From PALSA-612 sp963791225 (GTDB taxonomy: Bacteria > Actinomycetota > Thermoleophilia > Gaiellales > Gaiellaceae), in the NCBI GenBank assembly GCA_963791225.1, contig CAWBRV010000003.1, positions 1,488,001 to 1,552,000 of the forward strand: 64,000 bases of DNA, written 5' to 3'. Position numbers and translations under genes: made by a program. Every line of letters starts with the position of its first letter. Position 1 is the stretch's first letter. Under the pieces are notes generated by a model. The model saw nothing but the letters and a program-made list of their open reading frames with translations, did not search any database and was not told the origin of the DNA. Of this stretch, positions 25,320 to 33,161 are shown piece after piece.

Positions 25320-26316
25320 CCGCCCCGGCACCTACAACCCGTTCGAAGACACCGGCGACTGGCCGTTTCGCGAGTCGGGGGCGCCGGTCGAGCAGGAGCG
25401 CCCCTTCGACCGCGAGGAGCAGGAATCGGCGCGGTTCGCGTCGCCCGAGCCGGTGGAGGAGCCGGAGCCCGAGAGCACGCAGGAGCCCGAGCCCGAGCCG
25501 GAGCCCGAGCCGCAGCTCGGCGTCGTGCCGGACGAGCCCGAGCCGGAGCCCGAGCCCGAGCCCGAGCCGGAGCCGCAGCGCGACGAGCCGCCCGTATTCG
25601 CGGCTCCACCGCAGGAGCCGGAGCCGGAACCAGAAGCAGAGGCGGAGGCGATGCCCGAGCCCGAGCCCGAGTCCGAGCCGCAAACAGTGCTCCCCGTTCC
25701 CATCGAGGAGAACGAGCAGGAGGCGCCCGAGCCGGAGCCCGAGCCCGAGCCCGTCGATCCGCTCCTTCCTCCCGCGGCGGCCGCGCTCGCAGCCGAGCCG
25801 CTGCCGCAGCACGCTCCCGGCGACCTCGTCATCCCGGAAGGCCCCGAGATCCTCGAAGGCGGTCCGAACGGCTTCCGGCGCAGCGTGGCGATCGTCGTCA
25901 GCCGCTTCAACGCCGACGTGACGAACCTGTTGCTGGAGAGCGCGGTCGACGCGCTCGTCGACGCCCATGTGACGCGGGAGTCGATCACCGTCGTGCCCGT
26001 CCCGGGCGCGTTCGAGCTGCCGCTCGCAGCCATGGCGATCGCGAAGACGCGGCGGTTCTCGTGCGTCGTCGCGCTCGGCTGCGTGATCCGCGGCGAAACG
26101 CCGCACTTCGACTTCGTCGCCGGCGAGGCCGCGAGCGGTCTCCAGCTCGCGGCGATCGAGACCGGCGTCCCCGTCTCGTTCGGCCTGCTGACCTGCGACA
26201 CGAAGGAGCAGGCCGAGGCCCGCGTCGGCAAGGGCGCCGAGGCCGCTCGCGCCGCGCTCGAGATGGCCGACCTGTTCACGCAGGTGCGCACCCGGGCTGC
26301 GCGCTCCGGCCAGTAG
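25312..26316 (+). CDS. ribH: Lumazine synthase with long Pro/Glu-rich N-terminal extension
   Basis: The enzyme forms 6,7-dimethyl-8-ribityllumazine and usually assembles into pentamers or 60-subunit cages. Residues about 187-334 are a complete catalytic domain with AIVVSRFNADVTNLLLESA, VPGAFELPLAA, GCVIRGETPHFDFV (catalytic His) and a GKGAEAA helix. The first roughly 185 residues are a disordered, strongly acidic tail rich in Glu-Pro dipeptides, absent from typical RibH proteins of 150-160 residues. The ATG at 25312 overlaps the ribBA stop, and the tail is in the same open frame. The tail may alter cage assembly, cargo or localisation; no known domain is recognisable in it. Confidence 0.88.
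   Translation: MTDRPGTYNPFEDTGDWPFRESGAPVEQERPFDREEQESARFASPEPVEEPEPESTQEPEPEPEPEPQLGVVPDEPEPEPEPEPEPEPQRDEPPVFAAPPQEPEPEPEAEAEAMPEPEPESEPQTVLPVPIEENEQEAPEPEPEPEPVDPLLPPAAAALAAEPLPQHAPGDLVIPEGPEILEGGPNGFRRSVAIVVSRFNADVTNLLLESAVDALVDAHVTRESITVVPVPGAFELPLAAMAIAKTRRFSCVVALGCVIRGETPHFDFVAGEAASGLQLAAIETGVPVSFGLLTCDTKEQAEARVGKGAEAARAALEMADLFTQVRTRAARSGQ
25441..25752 (+). repeat. Hexanucleotide-type repeat encoding Glu-Pro dipeptides
   Basis: Repeated GAGCCC / GAGCCG units encode (EP)n runs in the lumazine synthase tail. The repeat is imperfect and interrupted by non-repeat segments, so it can change length by slippage in whole codon pairs without frame loss. Confidence 0.75.
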
Positions 26317-26336
26317 GGCTTACTACGCCGAGTCGC

Positions 26337-26342
26337 TACACT
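26337..26342 (+). promoter_or_regulatory. -10 box TACACT before rpmB
   Basis: TACACT nine bases before the rpmB ATG, 20 bases after ribH. It probably starts a transcript separate from the riboflavin genes. Confidence 0.45.
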
Positions 26343-26351
26343 GGGCCGTCG

Positions 26352-26543
26352 ATGTCGAAGGTCTGCGCAATCTGCGGCAAGAAACCGGGGTTCGGGCACA
26401 ACCGCAGCCACTCGATGGTGGCCACGAAGCGCCGGTTCAACCCGAACCTGCAGCGCGTTCGCATCCTGCTCGGTGGAACGCCGACCCGCGCCTACGTCTG
26501 CACGCGCTGCCTCAAGTCGGGCAAGGTCGAAAAGGCCGTCTAG
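26352..26543 (+). CDS. rpmB: 50S ribosomal protein L28
   Basis: A small ribosomal protein of the large subunit. The 63-residue product starts MSKVCAICGKKPGFGHNRSH and ends with a CTRCLKSGKV segment; the two CxxC pairs show the zinc-binding (C+) paralogue type. The ATG at 26352 is the standard start. A -10 box nine bases upstream gives it its own promoter. Confidence 0.95.
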   Translation: MSKVCAICGKKPGFGHNRSHSMVATKRRFNPNLQRVRILLGGTPTRAYVCTRCLKSGKVEKAV

Positions 26544-27042
26544 CCCGTCCGCGCTCGTCGTCCTCGTCCCCGAGGCCGAGCGTGTCGTCGGCCCCTGGCG
26601 CGAGGCGCACACCGGTGACGGTGCGGCTGGGATGCCGGCTCACGTCACGCTCGTCTACCCCTTCGCACCGGTCGAGGAGATCGATGTCGGCGCCGTGCGC
26701 GACGTCGTGGCCGGGAGCGAGTCTTTCGCGTTCGAGCTGCGCGCCGTCCACGAATGGCCGGACGGCGTGGTCTACCTCGACCCGCATCCTGCGACGCCGT
26801 TCGTCGAGCTCACGCTGTGCCTCGCCGGGCGCTTTCCGGACTACCCGCCGTACGGCGGCGCGCACGACGAAGTGATCCCGCATGTCACCGTCGTGCACAC
26901 GGAGGACCGTGACGCGCGAGCCGACGCCGCCGCTAGCGTGGCCGGGTCGCTGCCGATCCGGTGCGACGCGAACGAGATCTGGCTCATGCACGAGGTGAAC
27001 GGCCGCTGGCTAGGACACACCCCCTTCCCTCTCGGTCGCTGA
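26473..27042 (+). CDS. 2H phosphoesterase (2'-5' RNA ligase family)
   Basis: A small soluble enzyme that probably opens or forms 2'-linked phosphodiesters in RNA or a small molecule. It has the two H-x-[TS]-x motifs, HVTLVYPF and HVTVVH, about 90 residues apart. The domain starts at about ALVVLVPEAERVV, just after the rpmB stop, but the only standard in-frame start is GTG 26473 inside rpmB, whose leader peptide looks like shadow sequence. The true start may be a rare codon near 26560 or hidden by an error. It overlaps recG at CTGA. Confidence 0.72.
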   Translation: MERRPAPTSARAASSRARSKRPSSPSALVVLVPEAERVVGPWREAHTGDGAAGMPAHVTLVYPFAPVEEIDVGAVRDVVAGSESFAFELRAVHEWPDGVVYLDPHPATPFVELTLCLAGRFPDYPPYGGAHDEVIPHVTVVHTEDRDARADAAASVAGSLPIRCDANEIWLMHEVNGRWLGHTPFPLGR

Positions 27043-29090
27043 GCGGCTTCTCGACGCTCGACCGGCCGACGGCGTGGAACCGGCCCCGGCTCGCGCCGCG
27101 GCCCGAACGCCTCGAACTCACCGTCGACGTGCTGCCGGGTGTCGGGCCGACGATGCGTCGCAGGCTCGAGCGCCTCGGGCTGCGGACGATCGGCGACCTG
27201 CTTTGCAACGCACCGTTCCGCCATGTCGGCTCCGGCAGCATCTCGGAGCTCTTCGGGGAGGACGACGAGGTGGCGATCGAGGTCGAGGTGCTGAAGGTCT
27301 CGAAGCGACGGCCCAGGCCGCGGCTGACGATCGTCGAGGCCACCGTGGCCGACGAGTCGGGCTCGATCCGCGCCACCTGGTTCAACCAGCCCTGGGTCGC
27401 CGACCAGCTCGAGCCGGGCACCAGCGTCCGCCTGATCGGCACCGTCCGGCGCGGCGCGTTCGCAGTCCGCTCCCACGAGCTCCCGGGCGCCGCGGAGGGT
27501 GCGCCCCTCGTGCCGGTCTACCGCGCGAGCGAGGACGTGACGCCGAGGAAGCTCCGTGAGCTCGTCGGTGCTGCGCTCGAGTCGGTGCGCGACGTGCCCG
27601 ACCCGCTGCCCGCCGGGCTCAAGGCACGTCGCGCGCTCCCCTTCAAGGCCGACGCGCTCCATGCGCTGCACCGTCCGCGCTCACTGGACGAGGCCGAGCA
27701 AGCCCGGTCGCGCCTGGCGTTCGAGGAGCTGCTCGTGCTCCAGCTCGGGCTGGCGCGACGCCGCGCCGGACGTGAGGAGGACGTGGCACCCGCGCTTGTG
27801 CTTCCGGGCGAGCTCGCCGTGCGCTATCGCGCCATCCTCCCGTTCGAGCTGACCCCGGACCAGGAGCAGGCGGTAGCCGAGATCGACGCCGACCTCGTGC
27901 GAGCCGTTCCGATGGAGCGGCTGCTCCAGGGAGACGTCGGCTCGGGCAAGACCGTCGTCGCGCTCTATGCGCTTCTGCGCGCGGTCGAGTCCGGCCGGCT
28001 CGGCGCGCTCATGGCGCCCACGGAGACGCTCGCCGAGCAGCACTTCCTGACGCTGGAGGGCTACTGCGCCCAACTCGGCGTCTCCGTCGGCCTGCTGACG
28101 AGCTCCGTCGGCAAGCGCGACCGCGAGCGGGCGACCGGCGCAAGCATCCTCGTGGGCACGCACGCGTTGATCCAGGAGGGCGTCGACCTCGGCAACCTGG
28201 CCGTCGCCGTCGTCGACGAGCAGCACCGCTTCGGCGTCGAACAGCGCCGGGCGCTCGTCGCCGGCGGGACGCCGCACGTCCTGCACATGACCGCGACGCC
28301 GATCCCGCGGACGCTCGCGCTGACGGTCTACGGCGACCTGAACGTGACCGAGATCGCGCGACCGCCGGCCGATCGCAAGCCGATCGTGACCGCCTGGGTC
28401 GGGGCCGAGCGCTCCGGCGAGGCGTACCGTCGCCTTCGCCGTCATCTGGACGAGGGACGCCAGGCGTACGTCGTCTGCCCGCTGATCGAGGAGTCGGAGA
28501 CGTCGGTCGCGCGTGCAGCCGAGGTCGAGGCCGAGCGGTTGCGTCAGGGCGAGCTTCGCGGCTACCGCGTCGGGCTCTTGCACGGCCGCCTGCGGCCGGT
28601 CGAGCGGCGTGAGCTGATGACCTCGTTCAAGGCGTGCGAGCTCGACGTCCTGGTCGCGACGACGGTGATCGAGGTCGGCGTCGACGTCCCGAACGCGACG
28701 ATCATGATCGTCCAGGAAGCCGACCGGTTCGGCCTCGCGCAACTCCACCAGCTCCGCGGGCGCGTCGGACGTGGGGCCGAGCAGTCGTATTGCCTCCTCG
28801 TCTCACGTCCGCGCGAAGAGCTGACCGAGATCGCGCAGGAGCGCCTGCAGGCACTGGTCGACACGACCGACGGCTTCGTCCTCGCCGAGCGCGACCTCGA
28901 GCTGCGCGGCGCGGGCGAGCTGCTCGGCAAGCGCCAGTCCGGCCTCACCGACTTCCGCTTCGCCCGGCTCGTCGCCGACCGGCCGCTGCTCGAGCAAGCC
29001 CGCGAGGACGCAGCGACGCTCGTCGCGGCGGAGGGGCCGCTCGCGGACGAGGCCGACCGGGCCTTCGCCGAGACTCCGGCGGTCGCCTGA
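27039..29090 (+). CDS. recG: ATP-dependent DNA helicase RecG
   Basis: RecG reverses stalled replication forks and migrates Holliday junctions. It has the wedge OB domain (residues about 25-130), Walker A GDVGSGKTVVALYALL, the DEQHRFG motif II, MTATPIPRTLAL motif III, and GRVGRG motif VI; the C-terminal TRG region ELRGAGELLGKRQSG is also present. No ATG/GTG/TTG is available after the 2H gene; CTG 27039 overlaps its stop codon as CTGA, matching the GTGA overlaps used elsewhere. The longer GTG start at 26961 would lie in the 2H gene. About 683 residues. Confidence 0.9.
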   Translation: MSGFSTLDRPTAWNRPRLAPRPERLELTVDVLPGVGPTMRRRLERLGLRTIGDLLCNAPFRHVGSGSISELFGEDDEVAIEVEVLKVSKRRPRPRLTIVEATVADESGSIRATWFNQPWVADQLEPGTSVRLIGTVRRGAFAVRSHELPGAAEGAPLVPVYRASEDVTPRKLRELVGAALESVRDVPDPLPAGLKARRALPFKADALHALHRPRSLDEAEQARSRLAFEELLVLQLGLARRRAGREEDVAPALVLPGELAVRYRAILPFELTPDQEQAVAEIDADLVRAVPMERLLQGDVGSGKTVVALYALLRAVESGRLGALMAPTETLAEQHFLTLEGYCAQLGVSVGLLTSSVGKRDRERATGASILVGTHALIQEGVDLGNLAVAVVDEQHRFGVEQRRALVAGGTPHVLHMTATPIPRTLALTVYGDLNVTEIARPPADRKPIVTAWVGAERSGEAYRRLRRHLDEGRQAYVVCPLIEESETSVARAAEVEAERLRQGELRGYRVGLLHGRLRPVERRELMTSFKACELDVLVATTVIEVGVDVPNATIMIVQEADRFGLAQLHQLRGRVGRGAEQSYCLLVSRPREELTEIAQERLQALVDTTDGFVLAERDLELRGAGELLGKRQSGLTDFRFARLVADRPLLEQAREDAATLVAAEGPLADEADRAFAETPAVA

Positions 29091-29094
29091 CCCC

Positions 29095-29624
29095 GTGCGG
29101 ATCGTCGCCGGCACGTGCAGGGGCGCACGGATCTTCGCGCCCAAGGGGCTCGACACGCGGCCGACCTCCGACCGGGTGCGCGAGGCGACGTTCAACCTGA
29201 TCGGCCCGGTCGACGGGGCCGCCGTGCTCGACCTCTACGCGGGCTCCGGGGCGCTCGGGCTCGAGGCGCTCTCCCGTGGCGCCGAAAGCGCCGTCTTCGT
29301 CGATTCCGACCGCGACGCGTGTCGCACGATCGGGCGGAATCTGGAGAAGCTGCGGCTCACGGGCGCCGAGGTTGCCTGCCGCGACGTGCTGCGCTTCCTC
29401 GCCTCCGAACGCCGTCGATTCGATCTGATCCTGGTCGACCCGCCGTACGACGTGGTTGAATCCGTCGCCGTGCGTCTCGCCACCTACCTTCCCGCCGTGC
29501 TCGCCGAGAGTGGTCTCGTCGTGCTCGAGTCGTCGTCGCGGATCGAGCCGGAGCTTCCTCCGCTCGCGCAGCGCACGAGCCGGCGCTACGGCTCGGCCCG
29601 CGTGACCCTGTTCGAGGTGGCGGC

Positions 29625-29628
<4 letters not shown>
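29095..29628 (+). CDS. rsmD: 16S rRNA (guanine-966-N2)-methyltransferase
   Basis: It methylates G966 of 16S rRNA. The 177-residue protein has RIVAGTCRGARIFAPKG, the family start with RPTSDRVREATFNLI, the SAM motif LDLYAGSGALGLEALSRGA and the catalytic DPPY. GTG start four bases after recG; the stop overlaps coaD by four bases. recG-rsmD-coaD is a widespread order. Confidence 0.93.
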
Positions 29629-30164
<536 letters not shown>

Positions 30165-30173
30165 ACTGAAACG

Positions 30174-30674
30174 ATGGACGTACTCGTATTCATCGACAAG
30201 CTGGACGATCTGGTGCACAACGCCAAGGCGGTCCCGCTCACGGACCAGGTGCGGATCGACCGGGACGAGATCTACGACATTCTCGACCAGATGCGCGCCA
30301 CGATCCCGGACGAGATCAAGCAGGCTCGCTGGATCGTCAAAGAGCGGCAGGAGATGCTCGCCGAGGCCAAGCGGGAGTGCGATCGGATGCTGGGCGAGGC
30401 ACGCGAGCAGGCGATCCGGGAGGCTTCGCAGACCGAGATCGTCAAGCTCGCCGAGCGGCAGTCCCAGGAGATCATCGACGACGCCCGCCGCCAGGCGCGC
30501 GAGACCAAGCTCGAGATGGAGGACTGGGCAGACAGCATCCTCTCGACGCTCGAGGTCAACCTCGAGAAGTTCCTGACCGCAGTCCGCCGCGGCCGTGAGC
30601 GGCTTCACGAGCGCTCCCAGGAGACGGTCGTCGCCGGCGTCGCGCCCGGGTCGGACAACGAGCACCACGAATAG
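30174..30674 (+). CDS. DivIVA/SepIVA-like coiled-coil protein
   Basis: The 166-residue cytoplasmic protein is predicted to be a long coiled coil: MDVLVFIDKLDDLVHNAKAV at the N-terminus, then charged heptads (KERQEMLAEAKRECDRMLGE). Related actinobacterial proteins, often mislabelled as ATP synthase subunit b, include mycobacterial SepIVA, a septum-associated DivIVA-domain protein. Location directly after coaD matches the common actinobacterial order. A role in division or cell-wall growth is inference from that family. Confidence 0.72.
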   Translation: MDVLVFIDKLDDLVHNAKAVPLTDQVRIDRDEIYDILDQMRATIPDEIKQARWIVKERQEMLAEAKRECDRMLGEAREQAIREASQTEIVKLAERQSQEIIDDARRQARETKLEMEDWADSILSTLEVNLEKFLTAVRRGRERLHERSQETVVAGVAPGSDNEHHE

Positions 30675-30714
30675 CTTCAGGCGCTAGTCGCGCTCTGCCG
30701 GCTCAGTCCGGGCG

Positions 30715-30798
30715 CTAGTCCCGCCAGGGCCCGAAGAAATACGCGAGCAGCGAGAGCGCGGCGACGACGCCTGCGGCGATCTCCAGGGCCTCGAGCAC
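30715..30798 (-). CDS. 27-residue single-span membrane peptide
   Basis: GTG 30798 to TAG 30715 encodes a short peptide with a hydrophobic helix (EIAAGVVAALSLLAYFFG) and a charged end (PWRD). TAGGGT seven bases upstream fits the leaderless -10 pattern and contains the argF stop codon. Codons use G/C at third positions. No function can be assigned; it may belong to the class of tiny stress-related membrane proteins. Without conservation data it remains a candidate. Confidence 0.45.
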   Translation of the reverse strand: MLEALEIAAGVVAALSLLAYFFGPWRD

Positions 30799-30808
30799 GG
30801 GCTCGACC

Positions 30809-31750
30809 CTACGGGACGATCAGCGCGAGCAGCGCCTTCTGCGCGTGCAGGCGATTCTCGGCCTGGTCCCAGACCGCCGACCGGGAGCCGTAGAGAACCT
30901 CCTCGGCGATCTCCTCGCCGGGGTGAGCAGGCAGGCAGTGGAGCACGATCGCCCCGGGCGCGGCCATCTCGAGCAGGCTCGGCGTGATCGCATAGGAGCG
31001 GAAGGCGTGCGCCCGCGCCGTCCGCTCCGCCTCCTGGCCCATGCTCGTCCAGACGTCGGTGTAGAGGACGTTCGCTCCGCTCGCTGCCGCTGCTGGATCG
31101 GGGACGACGTCGACCGATCCGCCTGACTCCACCGCTGCCGCACGCGCCTCGTCGACCGCGTCCGAAGGCGGCTGGTAGTCACCCGGCGTCGCGGCCGTGA
31201 ACCGCACGCCGAAGCGCGCGCAGGCGTGCATGAGCGAGACGCAGACGTTGTTGCCGTCGCCCACGTACGCGACGCGGAGCCCGTCGAGCACGCCGAGGCG
31301 CTCGCGAATCGTCATCAGGTCGGCGAGCGCCTGGCAGGGGTGCTCCTCGTCCGTCAGTCCGTTGATCACCGGGATCGACGCATGCTCGGCGAGCTCCTCG
31401 ACGTCGGCCTGGGCGAAGGTGCGGATCATGATCGCGTCCAGGTAGCGCGAGAGGACGTAGCCCGTGTCGCGGAGCGACTCGCCACGCCCGAGCTGCAGGT
31501 CGTCGGTGAGGTGGAGCGCAGTGCCGCCCAGCTCCGTGACACCCACCTCGAACGACACGCGCGTCCGCGTCGACGGCTTCTGGAAGATCAGGCCGACGCT
31601 GCGGCCGGGGAGGAGCTCCGTCGGCTCTCTCGTGGCGCGGCGCGCCTTCAGCTCGTCGGCCAGGTCGAGCACGTGCTCGAGATCGGCGCGCGACCAGGGC
31701 CGGATCGAGGTGAAGTCCCTGCCCTTGAGCGTCTGCGGGACGTCGATCAC
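30809..31750 (-). CDS. argF: Ornithine carbamoyltransferase
   Basis: It forms citrulline from ornithine and carbamoyl phosphate in arginine synthesis. The 313-residue protein has the carbamoyl-phosphate motif FQKPSTRTRVSFEV, the HPCQALADLMT motif and the ornithine-loop Cys motif HCLPAHPGEE. GTG start with TAGGAT six bases upstream. No other arginine genes are near, and it follows an ECF sigma gene by only 19 bases but has its own promoter. Confidence 0.95.
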   Translation of the reverse strand: MIDVPQTLKGRDFTSIRPWSRADLEHVLDLADELKARRATREPTELLPGRSVGLIFQKPSTRTRVSFEVGVTELGGTALHLTDDLQLGRGESLRDTGYVLSRYLDAIMIRTFAQADVEELAEHASIPVINGLTDEEHPCQALADLMTIRERLGVLDGLRVAYVGDGNNVCVSLMHACARFGVRFTAATPGDYQPPSDAVDEARAAAVESGGSVDVVPDPAAAASGANVLYTDVWTSMGQEAERTARAHAFRSYAITPSLLEMAAPGAIVLHCLPAHPGEEIAEEVLYGSRSAVWDQAENRLHAQKALLALIVP

Positions 31751-31756
31751 CCGCTG

Positions 31757-31762
31757 ATCCTA
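31757..31762 (-). promoter_or_regulatory. -10 box TAGGAT of argF
   Basis: TAGGAT on the minus strand, six bases before GTG 31750, in the 19-base gap after the sigma factor gene. Confidence 0.6.
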
Positions 31763-31769
31763 GTGGCCG

Positions 31770-32399
31770 CTAGAGCTCGGCCAGCGGCTCGTCGAGGCCG
31801 GCTTCGGCCAGCAGGTCGCGCAGACGCCGTAACCCCGTGAACATGCGGCTCTTGATCGTGCCGAGCGGGACGCTGAGCCGCTCGGCCAGCTCCGACTGCG
31901 TCAGGCCGCCGTAGTACGCGAGCTCGAGCGCCTCGCGCTGCTCGTCCGGGAGCTGGCGGAGCGCCTCCTGGACGAGCCGGCGGCGGTCGGTCAGCTCGAT
32001 CTCCTCGTCCGTCGCGAGGCCGTAGGCGTCAGGCTCCTCGTTGCCTTCGAGCGGGGCCGCGCGCCGCCGCTCCTCGCGCCGGACGACGTCGACGGCCCGC
32101 CGGTGGACGAGCGTCAGGATCCACGTGCTCGGCTTGGCGCGGTCGGAGCGGAAGCTGGCGGCGGCGCGCCAGACGGTCAGGAACGCCTCCTGCACGGCGT
32201 CCTCGGCGAGAGTCGGGTCGCGCACGATCCGGAGGGCGAGCCCGTAGGCAACGCGCCCGTAACGGTCGTACAGAGCCGCGAGCGCGCCTTCGTCCTCGCG
32301 GGCGGCGAGTGCGAGCAGCGCTTCGTCCGGAAAGTCCGAATAGTCGCGCGACACCGTCCGTCGGGCGCCGCCCGGCAGGGCCCTGAGGTTCACGCTCAC
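31770..32399 (-). CDS. ECF RNA polymerase sigma factor, SigK-like
   Basis: A group 4 sigma factor. The 209-residue protein has region 2 (YDRYGRVAYGLALRIVRDP, EDAVQEAFLTVWR) and region 4 (LRQLPDEQREALELAYYGG, LSVPLGTIKSRMFTGLRRL). Pairing with an RskA-like anti-sigma suggests the SigK group. The start is GTG 32399, overlapping the anti-sigma stop as GTGA; a second GTG lies six bases on. The order anti-sigma then sigma is the reverse of the usual sigK-rskA arrangement. Confidence 0.88.
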   Translation of the reverse strand: MSVNLRALPGGARRTVSRDYSDFPDEALLALAAREDEGALAALYDRYGRVAYGLALRIVRDPTLAEDAVQEAFLTVWRAAASFRSDRAKPSTWILTLVHRRAVDVVRREERRRAAPLEGNEEPDAYGLATDEEIELTDRRRLVQEALRQLPDEQREALELAYYGGLTQSELAERLSVPLGTIKSRMFTGLRRLRDLLAEAGLDEPLAEL

Positions 32400-33076
32400 A
32401 ACGCCTGGGACACGCCGATGATCGTGGTGGGATGCTGTGCGCCGCCGGCACGCTCGACGGAGAGGCCGACCTGCGACCCCTTCGGTACGCGGCGCCCGAG
32501 CAGCACCGGCCGGCCGCTCGTTCCCTGGCTGAAGGTTCCGGCGGGTCGCGCGGTGTGACCGTCGATGACCCACAGCTCGTACGTCTTGCCGGCCGGGGCG
32601 CGGGAGAGCCCGGAGACGACGACCGCCTGGCCGTTCGGCGCGACCACGACCTCGCTCGACGTGCCGAGCGAGACGCGTCTGGAGGCGTGGTTGGAGAGGA
32701 CCCCGAGCGCGGCGTTCTTCGTGTCGAGCGAGCTCGACAGCCCCGAACCCCAGACTGCGAGCACGATCGCCGCGGCCACGGCGACGGCGGCGACCGCGGC
32801 CACCGCCGGCAAGGCGACACGACGGCGTCGCAGCGGGACCACGTTCGCGGTCGCCTCCCCGTGGACCTGTTCGAGCAGCCGCTCGCGGAGGGCAGGTGGT
32901 GGAGCAGGGCCTTCGGAGACGTACGCGAGGGCCGTGGCGGCGTCCTGGAGGCTCTCGAGCTCAGCCGAGCACTGTTCGCAGTCGGCCAGGTGCTCCTCGA
33001 ACTTGCGCCGCTCGGAATCGTCGAGTGCGTCCAAGGCGTATGCCGCTACTCGGTCGTGGATGATCTCTTGCTCCAC
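32396..33076 (-). CDS. RskA-like membrane anti-sigma factor with zinc-binding domain
   Basis: It sequesters the neighbouring sigma factor at the membrane. The 226-residue product has an N-terminal anti-sigma zinc motif (KFEEHLADCEQCSAEL: H-x3-C-x2-C), one transmembrane helix near residues 90-110 (a run of Ala and Val), and an extracytoplasmic RskA C-terminal domain with a YELWVIDGHTARPAGTF segment. GTG start with an AGGAG site four bases upstream. It is the first gene of the pair and controls release of SigK-like activity, probably by regulated proteolysis. Confidence 0.85.
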   Translation of the reverse strand: MEQEIIHDRVAAYALDALDDSERRKFEEHLADCEQCSAELESLQDAATALAYVSEGPAPPPALRERLLEQVHGEATANVVPLRRRRVALPAVAAVAAVAVAAAIVLAVWGSGLSSSLDTKNAALGVLSNHASRRVSLGTSSEVVVAPNGQAVVVSGLSRAPAGKTYELWVIDGHTARPAGTFSQGTSGRPVLLGRRVPKGSQVGLSVERAGGAQHPTTIIGVSQAL

Positions 33077-33120
33077 CGGACTCCTAGAGGTTCCCCGGAC
33101 GGGACGACGAGGTCGGTCCG

Positions 33121-33126
33121 AGCGTA
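33121..33126 (-). promoter_or_regulatory. Possible -10 box TACGCT of the anti-sigma/sigma pair
   Basis: TACGCT on the minus strand, 44 bases upstream of the anti-sigma GTG, in the 85-base gap after the Ni/Co exporter. It implies a leader with the AGGAG site, unlike most genes here. Confidence 0.4.
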
Positions 33127-33161
33127 GCAGAGCGGGTTTGCGGGGACACGAAGGGCACCAT

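Noticed and set aside
25441..25752. CRISPR-like or mobile repeat in the ribH gene
   Set aside because: The periodic DNA is explained by Glu-Pro codons in a continuous frame; there are no spacers.
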